DNA of 64,000 nt from Sphagnum magellanicum (taxonomy: Eukaryota > Streptophyta > Sphagnopsida > Sphagnales > Sphagnaceae): assembly GCA_021904315.1 (NCBI GenBank), contig CM038915.1:2108001-2172000 (forward strand). Direction: 5' to 3'. The notes under the pieces were generated by a model that was not told the origin of the DNA, ran no database searches, and saw nothing but the letters and a program-made list of their open reading frames with translations. Position 1 is the stretch's first letter, and every line of letters begins with the position of its first letter. The position numbers were made by a program, and so were the translations under genes. Below are positions 44,508-57,559 of the stretch, piece by piece.

Positions 44508-47500
44508 GGCATTTGTTCACGACAATCTACAAGCATTAAGAAGATTTATCAAGTGTTGGGATAGCCATGCTAAATTAGGCATTTCAAATTGCAAAAACCT
44601 TTTTATATTAATAAGGTCACGTAAACAATGAGAAAATTTGGAATGGCACAAAAACTCATACATGTATGTGACGCTTATAGGTAAGGGAAGAGGGAGATCA
44701 AAAGGATAAAAGATAGGTTACCAAGATGGAACCTAATGTTAACAATTGGCATGAACCGCAAGTCATGCGTGTTTATGGATGGTATACTGGTGAGTGTTGG
44801 GTCACATATTTTGCCAAGTGAACAACAACCACCAACATATCATGCAAGATGGACAATACATGGATTGGAAACACTTTTTCATTTCATTCCTATTCCATAG
44901 CTAACCATGATGGTCAACTATATACTAATGAATATAGGTACCTGTTTAATACCCACCCATCACCCTACCTACCAAGTAACAACTTCCATTCATTACATAT
45001 ATATTAATGGTACCTACTTGACTACCTTTTAACTACCAGTGTTGGAAGGGTAATAAGAATCCCCCAACATTATATGTGCACATAGTTGGTATTGTTGGGG
45101 GAAGAACGAGGCACTAAAAGGACTATCAAACGAGGTTGTGTTTCGGGTTTCCTTCATTGATGTGCAAGTTTGCTGCTGGGTTGAAACGGACATATTCCTT
45201 TTGGTGAAGGTTTGCTTGGGTTGTGGGTGTTCTTATGGTTAGGAGGTAACAAAGTAAGGTATATATTATCATTGAGACATGCCATGTCATTTTTTAACAT
45301 AAACTCCTATGACTTGGATCTGTGTCAGTAGAAACTTTTGATGATTAAGCCCTAACCATAGGAAGTGATGCGATAACCCAAACGAATGAAGTACTGGGTT
45401 GATGGATGTAGTGCTAGAAAATGCTAACAGAGAGGACGGTTGGCAATCATTCATGTTATAGGAGCCACATTTGGCTTCTTGATGTCTTTGCTATTTTTGT
45501 GTTTTTTTTTTCATTTGCAAGTTATGAGATTTGGTTTGTTGTTCTTCATGGAATGTTGACGCCTAGATCAAAAGCTGGTGATGGAATGTTGCATCCTGGA
45601 TTTTCTTAATTGGTGTGATGCAGGATTTGTTCAAGGGAGTAAAGAAAACGCCTAGTGAAGGAAGGAAATAAATACATGGCAATGAAGAAAGCTAAGCAAG
45701 CTGGTTTTTTTACTCAAATTTTTTCTTCAATTTGGTCTGTTTGAGTTGGAAGCTTTTAGGAGGAATGCTTAAAGCTTGGATTCTAAATAGTTTGCTCATG
45801 TTTGCTTTAGGATTTTCCACTACGCTAAAATTGGAGAGTAGAGTGTTTTAGAAGTCGATATGTCGGTACAGTTTTAGGATGGAAGTGATGAAAGGCTCAA
45901 GGGGGTTGTATGGACTAGCCTTAGTGGGATTCTTACTCAAGTTGAACGTGCTTGAGATAGTTGGGGAGGAGGCATGTGAAAGACTAAATACTTGAATGCT
46001 TGGGAGCTCCAAGGAAGTTTTCTATAGCTAAAAGTAACTGGGAAGATCTTAAGATGTTGCAGACATTACTTGTTCATATCTTTTCCATCTCCATACCTAC
46101 ATTTTTGTTGGGATTCTAGGAATGTTGTGTGTAAAATTCATTTCTTGATAGTCCACAAAGAAAGGAATCTAAAACGTGCTCATCCATCAAGGTCTTTAGA
46201 ATCATTTTGTTATTAGGTTATAAGAAAATATATTGCTCTTGCACATTAGTTGTGTGTTTTCAAGGCTTTCCTGTAATGACATATGCATACATTATTTTGT
46301 TGTGACAATTTAACATACATATTTGAATGTCATACTCCTTTTTTGGTGACACTCCTTTATGGATTGGTTTTAATTAGATGATTGAACTGTTACATGCAAT
46401 GCATGTTAAAAGAGATGCATGTGACATGGGGCTTGCAACATATTGCATGAACCATTTCAATGATGCCTATTACATGGGGCATGAAACATATGACATGAAC
46501 CATTGCCATATCATATGATATGGCATAACACATGGCTTATATTTCATGACACATTGGGGATGTATACATGTATGCACATATGCACATGTGCATATATGTG
46601 TGCCATATGACACATGGCATAGAAGGGTGGCGAAAATTCAAATTCACCTACTCTCACAAGCCTACCTATCACCTCCTTTCAACAAGGAGCCTTAATTAAG
46701 GTTTTTTTGGGTATACTCTTCCCAACAATGGTGTTCTCAGAAGCTTGAAAGTGTAGGCAAAGTTTTCTGATTTTGAATGGATCAAAAGTTGTGGGTAATG
46801 TAGTTTAAGGTGTAGAATCATGATTGCTAAGGAGGACAAATTGTGCAACCTAACAACACAATCAAGAAAAGAAAGCTAGAATTCACACACAAAGAAGGTG
46901 GGTTCAAGTTGTTATTTTCTCAAATTTTCAACACTTCAAATGACATGGACCTCACTTGATTTGTATCTTGCATTTGTAAATAAAGATGTATGTATAATGC
47001 TTGAACTCATTATAAATTTTAATGTTTTCTCTAATTTGCATTTTGTTGTAGGAGTTTATTGCAATTGAGTTGTTGGAATAGAATTAACAGATTTTGACAA
47101 CACCCCCTTTGGTTCAAGTATGACAACCACAACACAATTTACAAGTTCATGGTGCATGTGATTGTCTTTCTAAGTAGGTAGTAGATTATAGTAAATTTAG
47201 GGCATCAAAAAAACAAATTGTATCACATGCTTAGGACAACAAGTAGAAAGGCATTAGGTATGTAGCTCAAATGAAGGTTCAAACTTCATAAGGGTAGGAA
47301 GCACCTAGATATAATTTCTTCAAACAAAAAGTGGAAAGAGGGGGTAGGGACAATTTTTTTTTTTAATCCATTGGAGTTGGGTCAATGTTCTTTTGAGAAA
47401 CATATTCCCAATAATTTGGTGCAACTTGAATTTTAGTGGACATGTTTAGAAAGAAAACACACATTCATATCAAGCTTTAAAGGGAAACTACAAAGACCTT

Positions 47501-47934
47501 CAAGCCTTTTTTTAACCTTGAGGCATTAGTCACCTTATGTAATTTATTTTTACCATAATCCAAGAGGAAGGACTAAAGTGGAGGGGGTGGAAGGAAGATT
47601 TGTTTTTTGATTATCCATTGGAGTTTGGGTGTATATGTTTTTGGGCAACACTTGTTGATGTCCTTTCTTTTAGTTTCCTTTATTTTGTCTTTTCACTTTC
47701 ATGCAAATGAACCTAATTGAAAATGGCACTTTGGTGACTTTGGCATTTTGTTAATTATTACTATTTGGAATGTCAAACAACCTTTGATATACATACATTG
47801 TGAAACAAAACCCATCCTAAACTAGATGTATTGAAAAGGAAGGTCACAATTTATATTTTGATAACCAAAAGTCTATGTATCATGAATTGCTAATACAATG
47901 TACATTTATTAAATATTGAAGTTAAATTGTCATT
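44508..47934. other. Non-coding DNA of the right arm
   Basis: Counterpart of about 10914-14320 in the left arm. It contains the 22-bp palindrome at 46504-46525 and a dispersed-repeat core near 44765-44800. A CACATATGCACATGTGCATAT-like expansion near 46573-46600 is absent from the left arm. No gene recognised. Confidence 0.6.
46504..46525. repeat. Perfect 22-bp palindrome (right copy)
   Basis: Same perfect palindrome, half-site TGCCATATCAT, as at 12292-12313. It has survived unchanged in both arms although neighbouring bases differ. Confidence 0.85.
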
Positions 47935-50900
47935 TTGAAGAAACTTGGTGTAAGTACAAAAGTGGGGGCGATAGATGGCCTCACCAACATTATTACCTAT
48001 TACATAAACCGAAAGGAAGGGGGGTGGGTTCAACAAACAATGTTGATAAGAATCTACATAGAAATGAAAATGGAGGTAACTACAAGTTGTGTACAAGATG
48101 AAAAAAAGAAACATGATGCTTTTGTTTGTGTGTATTGCAAGCGAAATTTTTCTGGCAAGTTGCGCATCAATGACCATGAGATTCAAGGTTGTCCAAATGG
48201 CCCTTTGGATGTAAATGGGATAAAAATTCCCCTCCTTGTGTACTTGAACTTGCAACATGCACAACAATTCAAGGATTTCAAAAATAAACTTGGAGGCATT
48301 ACATATGATCTTATGGAAAAATATTGGAAGGTTGAAGAGCTTTTCCATGAACTTAACACATAATTTTGAAAGTAGAAGAAGCCAAACTAGGATGATTCAA
48401 TAGAGGTTAGGGCTTCCAAGGAACCGGCATTGGCATCTGGTCTTCAATTGTTTCAAGCTAGTGTGGGTGTTAAATGGAATGCTTGAATACTAAAATTATA
48501 ATCACATCATGTGGTTCAACCAAAGTGAATGCACCAATTGTGAAATGGAATGTGCATGATGTCACATCAAATGATGATATTTTTTAGGATCTAAACATTC
48601 CAACAACAAATCAACTATAGTTTATTCAACCAATTGCATAATCCATCACACAACTTCAATAGAAAACAAGAAAACAAACCAAAGTGCATTATCCATCTAA
48701 CATTGACATATTTACTGATACCTTAAATGAGCCAACAGTGACTATTGGTTTGCGACAAGTAATTAAAAATACTCCCCACAGTTTTTTAGGCCCATCATTG
48801 AGACATGTTAATTCAATAAAGAAGTTGAAACTTGTTCTTCACCCTATTGTGATGATTCAAAATGTGCCAAATATTAATCGGTTTTATGAATCACTTCAAA
48901 ATATAGCAAAGGCGAAAGAGGAATTTCACAAGTAGGTCTTGAAGGAGGTAAATGGTTTGGTTGTTATACCATGGCCCCAACCTCAACCTATTAAACATTT
49001 TAGGGTGCACTTGGACTTTTTTACTTGTTGGAGTGTGGATTTTTACCTTATGATGTTTATGGTGGTGACTTGGTTGGGTTCAAAAAAGAAGTCTGAAAAT
49101 GGAAGGAGTCCCCAACTTGGTGGTCCCAATTGATGTGTGCTTATGATGTGTTTTCCCTTCTTGACCACCAATTGAATAAAATACATCATGCCACAAATTG
49201 GGTGCCATTTATAACATACAAAAAGCTTAAACCCCTCATTTCATGTGCATGACACATCTACATGTACCTACAAATTTGATTTGGTTTTGAAAAAATATGC
49301 TTAATTAATCTTTGCATTTTTAATGCATGTAATTTGTAATGCATTTGCACTTCAAAATTAAATTTTATTTATGACCTATGTGGTTAGGTGCATGTTATGG
49401 TCTTAACATTTGCATACTTCGGTTTTTTATTTTTTTCATGACGGCCCACCCACACATCACACGAGTGATTGCAAATTTGGTGGTCATGGCAACGACTAAG
49501 GTGCAAAACCCGAATTCAAAGACCATGAACTACAACACTTATGTGCATATGTTCAAACACATTGGTGTTCAAATTGCAAAAGAAGACCTCATGTGACAAT
49601 GGAATGTTCAACGAGAAGATATGGTGCAAGACATTGTCACAAAAAAAGTTAACGAATTTGATCACAAAATGTACCCTTGGATTTTTTGAATCAAATGGGA
49701 ATGACATCCTTTTCACCATTTCTTGATTACTAGTCGCAATTTGTGGAACAATTTGCATGTGCTCTCTTTGCAACATAATGTTACAGAAGGACTTTTCATG
49801 TAATCAACTCTTTGATCAATGGCACTATGTAGCATAATTTTCCGAGTGCCTTGGAGTGTTCTATACATTTGGGTTTTTTTGCAATTATCATCTTTGAAAG
49901 ACCCAATTATCACATGTCCATATGATGGTGGCATGAGGGATAACATCCATCAATGGCTTGGAAACAAGTCTTCGCATGTGTATTGGGATTTAGCATGTAT
50001 GTATTCGAAGGAAGATGGTTATATCACGTATGTTGCTGCAAGAAAGGGCAATTCAATAGAAAAATAGGTTGCTAAAATTGAGGATCAATGGGAGCTTTTA
50101 AAGTCCCCAACAAAAGAATGGTGGGCAGAACTAGAACAATGGTTTGTTTCTGTGCAAGCTCGTGCTTTGCAAGATATGGCCTTCAATGATTCCATCCACT
50201 TTATGATGGGTTGGACCCAATGTGATCAACTTGCTATTGAGGAACCACCAATTATGAACATTTACAAGTGGTTAAATAGGAAAGAAAATCTTGATGTTGG
50301 CTAGACCCATGCAAAGTATGTATGTTTTACTTTTTCATGTATCAAAGTTTTAAAAATAAAATTATATTCTTACAAAATTGGTAACATTGTTCTTGTTATT
50401 AACAATTATTAATAACATTCATTCCTATTTTGCAAAAAAATAATTTGTAGATGTGGGTTATATCATTGATTGTCACATGGTGTACATGCATGTTTGCAAA
50501 TTTAATGCATGCCTTTGAGGTTATCAATAAAGTGCGATCTGTTAATGAATCCATTAACCACAATTCAATTGTCCAACATAAGGTTGGCTTTTGTGATGTT
50601 CAAATAGGGTGCCACCAACCAAAAGTGGACAATGCATTTGGCCCATTTGATATGCCAACCACTTCAACCATTCTAAAATGTTTGCAGAAGATTACCTTGG
50701 ATGTTGTAATTGATTCAGCAAATGGGGAACATGGTGAACAATCCAATGACATCTTTTAGGCTGTTAATTATGTTGTTCAAGGGACCTCGAACTATAATTC
50801 TAATCAAACCATTAAATTTGTTACAAATACAAGATGGTGACAAGATGTTGCCCATATTTGGGTCATCTATAGTATATGGCACACACACTACCAATACCCA

Positions 50901-50960
50901 TAGAGAGTTAATCAAATGGGCTTGTAGCCCACTAGAGGCTATTATCTGAAATCTCAAATT
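47935..50960 (+). pseudogene. Unrecognised coding relic with BED-like zinc finger (right copy)
   Basis: Open segments at about 47935-48363, 48684-48935, 48939-49133, 49378-49596, 49819-50300 and 50451-50949 read as pieces of one protein. The first carries a CVYC...H...C finger (C2HC, 12 and 4 residue gaps) followed by GCPNGPLDVNG. Later pieces carry NVPNINRFYESLQNIAKAKEEF, YDGGMRDNIHQW, WDLACMYSKEDGY and VGFCDVQIGCHQPK. A GTATGT donor and TTTGTAG acceptor bound a short interval (about 50317-50450) that looks like a real intron. Stops between segments (for example TAG at about 48933 and 50065) are shared with the left copy, so decay predates duplication. Family not recognised; it may derive from a DNA transposon. 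Confidence 0.5.
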
Positions 50961-52381
50961 AACCATGGACAATGCATATGACCCAATCACCCCCTACCCA
51001 TGTCCAGATTCAACAAATATTCCATCTCCACTAGTTAACCCACTATGAAGCATGGGACCCGCACATGCCCAACTTGGTTTCAATTCAATAAGGGAAATGT
51101 TTTCCACATGTTCCCAACTTAGCAATCTTGTTTCAAAGGTGGGAAAACCTTGTGATAAAGACAATGCTTTGTATAGCCTAACAAAACAATTGTGGTAATC
51201 TTTCATTTTATAAACAATACCCAAATTTATGTTGTGTTGTGATTTTAACAATGCCTACACATCTTAAATCGATAACTTAATCAATAATGTATGGTTTGTT
51301 GATTATTAAACACAATTAATTTTTATTTTAAAAATTTTGCAATTAATCATCTATGATAAACATTTTAAAGTAATTTTACAACAATTATGAGAATTAATGT
51401 TATGTTTAGAAAATTATTTTATTTATAGTTAATATTACCAAGAGAAAAAAATTATTTGACCTACAATAATTTTTACACTAATAAATGTAATTATATAGTA
51501 AGTAATGTAATTAATTGAATATTATTGTGTAAAAAATTACTTTTTAATATCAATTGTTAGTTCAGTATTTATAATTTTTAAAGAAATATTTAAAATAGTT
51601 AGTTTTTAAATTATAATAATTAAATTAATGTTACATGAATTATTGTATATATAATTTGATTAGATTTTTAAAAGTAATAAAAAGTTTTAAAATATTTTAG
51701 TTATTTAATTATTTATGAGTTATGTATTAATAACTTGTGAGTAATTAGATAGCTAGTTTGATATATATTAAGTAGGTAGGTGGGTATGTAACTTAGGTTT
51801 GTAGGCACCTACTTATGTACCTACCAACCTAATATTAATATTTTTGTATTAAATTATTTTTTAAATGACATGTGGCATGTTTACATTGGGCCATGTGTCA
51901 CAATATAAGATCATCCAAACATTTGTTGAATGTCTTAATGTTTTTCAAAATAATAATATTTCAAATAATCAAATATTGGGACACATGCCAACACATCATT
52001 TGTTTTCAATTGTGACCAAAATATTTATATTTTAATCACATGTGACAATACATATACAATGGAGTCAAAGGATGAATTTGTATTTGTTGACTTTTTTTTT
52101 CATTCAATATATTTTTTCATTTATGACTAATTTATCGCATGTGACTTGTCCTAGGTGACTAAGGAGATTTTAGTTGCAAAATGTCACTTGTGACTAAAAT
52201 TTAATCATAAAAACTGGTAAAAAATTCATGTTTTCTTCAAATGCATGCACCTCTTTCAAATGTTTGGTTAACAAACATTTGACATAATGTGCAACAATAT
52301 AAGTGCTAACTTTACACTTCCATTTCGACCCAACCTTCATCAATTTTTTGTCCTTCTGATTCATATTAGGTGAACAAGGGT
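50961..52381. other. AT-rich outer end of the right arm
   Basis: Matches 5934-7860 of the left arm minus its 540-bp segment. Contains a GGTA-rich tract (51765-51830) and no gene. Confidence 0.6.
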
Positions 52382-55300
52382 GTGCGGGTGGCTGAAAGGC
52401 CTGGTTGGTTTCAAGTTTGACACCTAAACCAAAATATATTTTAAAAAATCATTAGATTGTAATAAAAAAATCCTACCCTTAAAACTTTACACATAAAAAG
52501 TTCAAAAAAAAAAATGCAAGTATTGCAAAACATAAAATCACACAATCAAATGCAAATCCTATAAACTTTAATTATTTTCAAGTATTGCAATAAAAAAATT
52601 TCAACAAAAAATATCTTACAACTTCCATCCAATGATGGAAGGTGCGGACATAATTAAATTAAAAAAAAGTTGTACAATTTTTTTTATTTGCATTTAATTT
52701 AATGTATGTAAATTCTAAAAAAATCTAACCCACCATTTTTCAATTGAAATTCCTAATATATATTGGGAGTGATATCATCATTTGAATTGCAGATTGTCAC
52801 CGTTGTCAACTCTAAACCACATAGATTACTTGATTCATCAATTTTCAATTATAATGAAACAACATTTTGTTCCCCAGGTTTCAATTATGATGGAGCAACA
52901 TTTTGCTCTCCAAGTCTTGGTTGTAATGGACCAACATTTTGCTTCTTAATTGTCAGTTTTGATGAAGCAACATTTTGGTTTTGAGCTTCCAAATCATCAC
53001 CACCTTTCTTTAGTTTCCTTCTTCTAGCCATTACAACTTTCAACATTAAAAGAAACCACCATGTCATTGTTAATTGTCAATCTAATGAACTAGACCAAAA
53101 GGACCATAGAAAAAGAAGACAAAAAAAGGTTTTGCTTGTTACCATCGCCCATTGCCTTTTTCACAACACCATCGAAAAATATGATGATAATTGTTCTCGC
53201 CTTTTTTTGCAGCAAAGCCATTGAAAAAGGTGATAGAAGTTGTTGTCGTCTTCTTCTTTTCAAACACAAAGAAAACAAAACATGCAAGGAAACAACAAAA
53301 AAAAAAACAAAGAGAAGGGAGGGAGCTTACCTTAAAGCTCTTGCTCTACCTTCTCACTTTTGGCTCTTGTTTTTGCCCTCCCGCTTGTGCCCTTCCATTT
53401 CAAGTGCTTTCTCTTGGTTGCCACTTCTGCCCTCTTGCTTCTGGCTCCTAGTTCTACCCTCCTTCTTTTGCCCTCCGGCTTCAAGCTCTCCCAAGCTTTG
53501 ACAATGGAGTGAGCGCAAAATGAGGTGAGGTAAGTAGGTAGGAGGCAAAAACTTTGGGGCAAAGAAGAGGCTAAAAAACCAAAAACCTTCGGCAGGGGAG
53601 GATGTGTTTTTGGTTCATCCTCAAAATGGCTTGAACGGCCTCATCCTGAACTGGTGCACTGGTGGCTGCTGGTTCACTCCAGCCACTAGGCAATCCCTGT
53701 GCAAAGGGACTTTGGTGGCCAATTGTGCCACGCAAGTGCTAACTCGGCAAGCTTGACAGAAACAGGCCTGTTTCTTGACATAAATAACAGGTTCAATATG
53801 GTGTAAAATATCAGGTAAACTCCAGGAACAGCGGAATTCGCTTTGATGGCCAATTCAGCCTATTAAATCAGACCACAAGGGATGGCCAAATCAAACCGCC
53901 CCCCCCACCCCTGATGTATGCATTTTTCAAAAGGTCATATCACTTGGAGGACAATGTTCAGTGTATCCTTTAGGCAGGTTGAAGGTTCACCATTTCAATG
54001 CCAATTTTCTTTGTTCCAATGTTGATTTCAACACATTTCAATTCCAAGCTGTCTGACAGTGTGACAGCAAAGGAAGGATGCCAAACTGTTGGCTGCACAG
54101 TTTCCTTTGGTGTATCTTGACTCTCAGGTATATGAGTTAGTTTGCTGCCGCACTGTCGCCTGGATAGAGCTTGTAAGGGGGGTATTTTGCATCTTTTGTT
54201 TGGTTGGGGTTCCCCAACAATAAAGCTACATTTATTAAAGGGAAGAGGAACCAGTTACTGAGTCAGGAAGTGCCGACAGTTTGGGGCTGATGATAGGGCA
54301 ACCATGAAGAGATGCTGGGTGGCAGCTTATTAAGAGCACAGCAATTCTGCTTGGGTTCTTAAACTTTGGCATTCTGGAAGCTTCAATTTTGGAGCGAAGA
54401 GCTGAGGCTGGTGAGGGTTTTTAGATAGGTTGCTGGTGGGCAGAGTGTGAAGGTGATGAGGATAGATAGCTGATTAGAACTTAGGAGCTCACACATTGGG
54501 TAGCAGTATGCGTACGTACAATGCATGACGGTGTATAGAAGGAAGGACTCGATCAAGTAATTTGGATGGATTGAGCAGGGACGCTTTGTATCACTTCAAG
54601 TTCCAATTTTTGTAATAGAGGATTTACTTCTTTTGAAGCACTCTATGCAGGATGGTGAGTTTGCAGAGTGTACCTACAGTGCTACTGATGAGTTCAGAAG
54701 AACTTCTGCCGCACATCTGATCACATTAGATTTCTATAGGTTGCACCTGATCAATGTGGGTATTGAGTGATTGATACCGAAGCCTAGGGAATTAGATTGT
54801 GACTGTTGGTTGATGCCAGTCATGTCGGTCTGGTATATAGGCTTGTGTTTGGTATCAACATTGGTACCAATACTGTTAGCACTTGGACCCAACCAGACTG
54901 GTATGACCTGAGGCAATATTAGCTAGCTTGAGACCAGTACCAACCTGGTAGCGTAGGGACCTGAGGTAGTACCACCAGCCTTCTAGTAATTTTCTTACCA
55001 GTTTCAATATGAGAGATATATACCTTCCTCATACCAGCCAAGAATCTTCAGTCTTGGACCCAATACTAAGACCAGACTGGCATTGGGAAGTTTTCAAGAG
55101 TACCCAACTTACTGGGATCAGCTGTTATGTTCAAAAGTTGATACCAGACCAACATTGGTTGACACATACTCAATTGAGTATTATAAGTAGGATTCTGGTG
55201 TTACCTTGTTTGCAACTTGTTGCTAGCATGCTGCAACTGGGAGTGACTGAGGGTGATCAGCTAAGACCACGACCAGATCAGTAAGATCTAGATGATGAGG

Positions 55301-55860
55301 GAGGGTTTGTGTGTCTGAGTTGTGAACCAGTGTTGGGTGTGTACCTGGTTTGGCTGGTTCAAATTGACAGTTCCAGTTCTGGTTAGTTCAAACCAGAACT
55401 GGGTCTGATTTTTCAAAATGGTTCTGGAAGTCGAACCAAAACTGGATAAGAATGAAACTAGAACAAGAATGTTTGAAAATAAAATTAGGCCTGGGGCCAA
55501 CTGGGAGTTAACCGTCAATCCAGTCCAGGTTACCCAGAACCAGACTGGAACCAGGTCTGATTCTCAAAAGTGAAACCAGATTCTTTTGTTTTTGAAGAAC
55601 CAGATCCAGAACCAGATTCCAGGTTTTTGTGTAAAACCAGAACTGTTTCCACTTCTTTTAAGAACCAGAATTGGCTGTTCTTCATAAAGCTCAGGAACTG
55701 CCTAACACTGGTCTGAACTATATACCTATGGGACTTCAAGAATCCAATGCTTTGTTGATTGAAGGATCTGGTTTCTTGAGCAGCTTGAGGTAGCATCCAA
55801 TCCATGTGAATGTATGATTGCAGATTTGCCTTTGTTTCTGGCAGAATTAGTTTACCTTTT
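52382..55860. other. Right flank, no gene recognised
   Basis: Unique DNA outside the inverted repeat. It includes a 36-bp minisatellite (52845-52984), a Lys/Arg-rich low-complexity frame on the minus strand (53562-53332) made of short repeats such as TTGCCCTCC, and a tract of short CCAG/CTGG words (about 54760-55680). None forms a convincing gene. Confidence 0.5.
52845..52984. repeat. 36-bp minisatellite, four copies
   Basis: CAACATTTTG occurs at 52860, 52896, 52932 and 52968, exactly 36 bases apart, with related sequence between. The period is 12 codons; the plus strand reads a 12-residue repeat around GATFCSPS and the minus strand stays open as well. An ATG and a basic stretch (MARRRKLKKGGDD) lie just beyond on the minus strand. 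No family is recognised, so it is listed as a repeat. Confidence 0.8.
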
Positions 55861-55861
55861 T

Positions 55862-56142
55862 TCATTGGGTTCTTGTTCATTAGCTAACCTCCCCCTAGGA
55901 TTGTAAAAATGTGCTAGGGGTTCTAAATTCAAGGTTCATCCAACTGGATGACCTCAAGACAAAAAAATGGGGGTGGTGTGTTTGTGGGTGTTGTTGGGTC
56001 AGCACGCACAAATGCACCACCACCCTAGGTTCCCCGTTTTGAGGCCAACTAGTTCGATGAATCCCAATTTACAAACCCCGAGACAATAATTTTATAACAC
56101 TCAGCTATGGGGAGGTTAGCTTGGGAACAAGAACCCAACGAA
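55862..56142. mobile_element. Foldback (hairpin) element, about 280 bp
   Basis: The two halves are imperfect reverse complements over about 130 bases each. The outer ends pair TCATTGGGTTCTTGTTC with GAACAAGAACCCAACGA, then GCTAACCTCCCC with GGGGAGGTTAGC, and similarity continues almost to the centre near 56000. There is no coding frame. This is the shape of a foldback MITE or another non-autonomous DNA element; it could also fold as a long RNA hairpin if transcribed. No clear target duplication was seen. Confidence 0.7.
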
Positions 56143-57559
56143 TATAAAGTGTCTTGTCCATGTGCCATCCATCCATAGTGGTGAATTCATAGGTGTTGGT
56201 GGATTTTGGATGAATTTTTTTTTTAATGGTGAAATATCACCAGATTTTGACCCATAATATGCCCCTTCTACCTATAAGCTTCAAAAAAAGGCTAAAGCTT
56301 TCTAGGCATGAACACTAAAAGTATGATTGTCAAAAGGTTAACTAGGGTGGAATAGGGTTCGCCTACCATTTCTCCTAATCCCTAATAGCTATCACCATTA
56401 ATGGCAAGTTTGAAACTTTTTTCATTGCCAAATGGTTCCATCACGTTGTCCATAGTCATGGCAACCTACCCCGTTGTTGTCTATCACTTGTTGCTTATTG
56501 TTGAGTGCGAAGAAATGGTTGTCACCATCACTGGCTATGCAATTACAATCACCATTGCCACTACTTCCAAATATTTGGAACTTATTAGAATTGTCTATTA
56601 GATTTTAGAATTTGTTAACTGAACAAACGTCTTCAACATTCATGCCTAGAAAGCTAGAGCAACAAGTTGAAATGATGAGCTTGGGAGTCGTCAAACTTGG
56701 TATTATGATGGACCTAGTGAGTCGTGAGTCATGAAATCATCAACCAACAATAATGTTTCTGGATTTGGCAACAATTGCTACAATGAGGAGAATTGTTTGT
56801 GATTTTGCAAACTTCAATGTTCTAGCTTGTTGCTTGGAGCGCTTTCAATGGAAAAAATGAGGTTTAGAATCCTAAACCCTATCTTTTGATTTAATTTTTT
56901 ACAATTTGCAAGTTGCCACTTGTAACATTGTTGTAAGATATTGTTGTTATTGCAAGCAACGTACCTCAATGTGGACAATGCGGACCTTGTACTATGCTTG
57001 CAAGTACAGAGGTTGAGGAGTTGAACTAGGGTATAAGATGCTAGTATACAGTGTAGACTCTACAAGTAACTGTTTTTCCATTGTTTACTTTCTTGTGATT
57101 TTTGCAAATTTACATTTAGTCCATCTAAATGTTGCATTTTGTACACATTATAGAGTTTAGACTCCAAAGTCATCTTGAATGACTATGAGTTGTGATTCGT
57201 GAGTTGTGACTAATTGTAAGTTATAACTTGTGACTTGTGATTTATCTTTCTAGAGCCAAAAACCATCTTCAATTGCACTACCACTATGACATGTGAGCAC
57301 TAAGTTGTAACTTGTGACTAGTCTATCTAGACTCCAAACTCCAAAGTCATTTTCAATCACAATGCAATTTGTCATTGTGAGTTGTGACTAGTTTGTGATT
57401 TTGTTGAGATTTTGGAGTGTTTGTAATTCTAGGTGAAGGTTCAAGGCTTTTTTTCCATTGAACATGGCCCCTTTGCAACCTCCAAGAAACTTTAAGTTCC
57501 ACAAGTTCTTTTTTCATACTTGAAGTTCAATAATGTAGCATCTTCTAGTACCAATTAAA
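56143..57559. other. Intergenic DNA with weak tandem repeats
   Basis: No gene recognised. Between about 57150 and 57410 three degenerate copies of a unit of about 80 bases contain GACTCCAAAGTCAT and GAGTTGTGAC words. Earlier parts hold only short chance frames. Confidence 0.5.

Larger units (their letters stand above)
36232..52381 (-). repeat. Right arm of the large inverted duplication
   Basis: Reverse-complement partner of 5934-21660. It carries the plus-strand HNL gene, the second coding relic and a solo LTR (43505-44502) that the left arm lacks. It lacks the left arm's 540-bp segment at 6538-7078. A deletion of roughly 75 bases lies next to the solo LTR. After these differences the arm lengths agree to within about 50 bases. 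Confidence 0.95.

Noticed and set aside
5934-52381. Assembly artefact (mirror-image misjoin)
   Set aside because: Arms differ by scattered substitutions, distinct indels, codon-level repeat changes and a private LTR insertion with a target duplication, which an artefact would not create.
53136-53501. 121-codon plus-strand frame rich in Leu, Pro and Ser
   Set aside because: Made of short tandem words (TTGCCCTCC type); low complexity rather than a gene.
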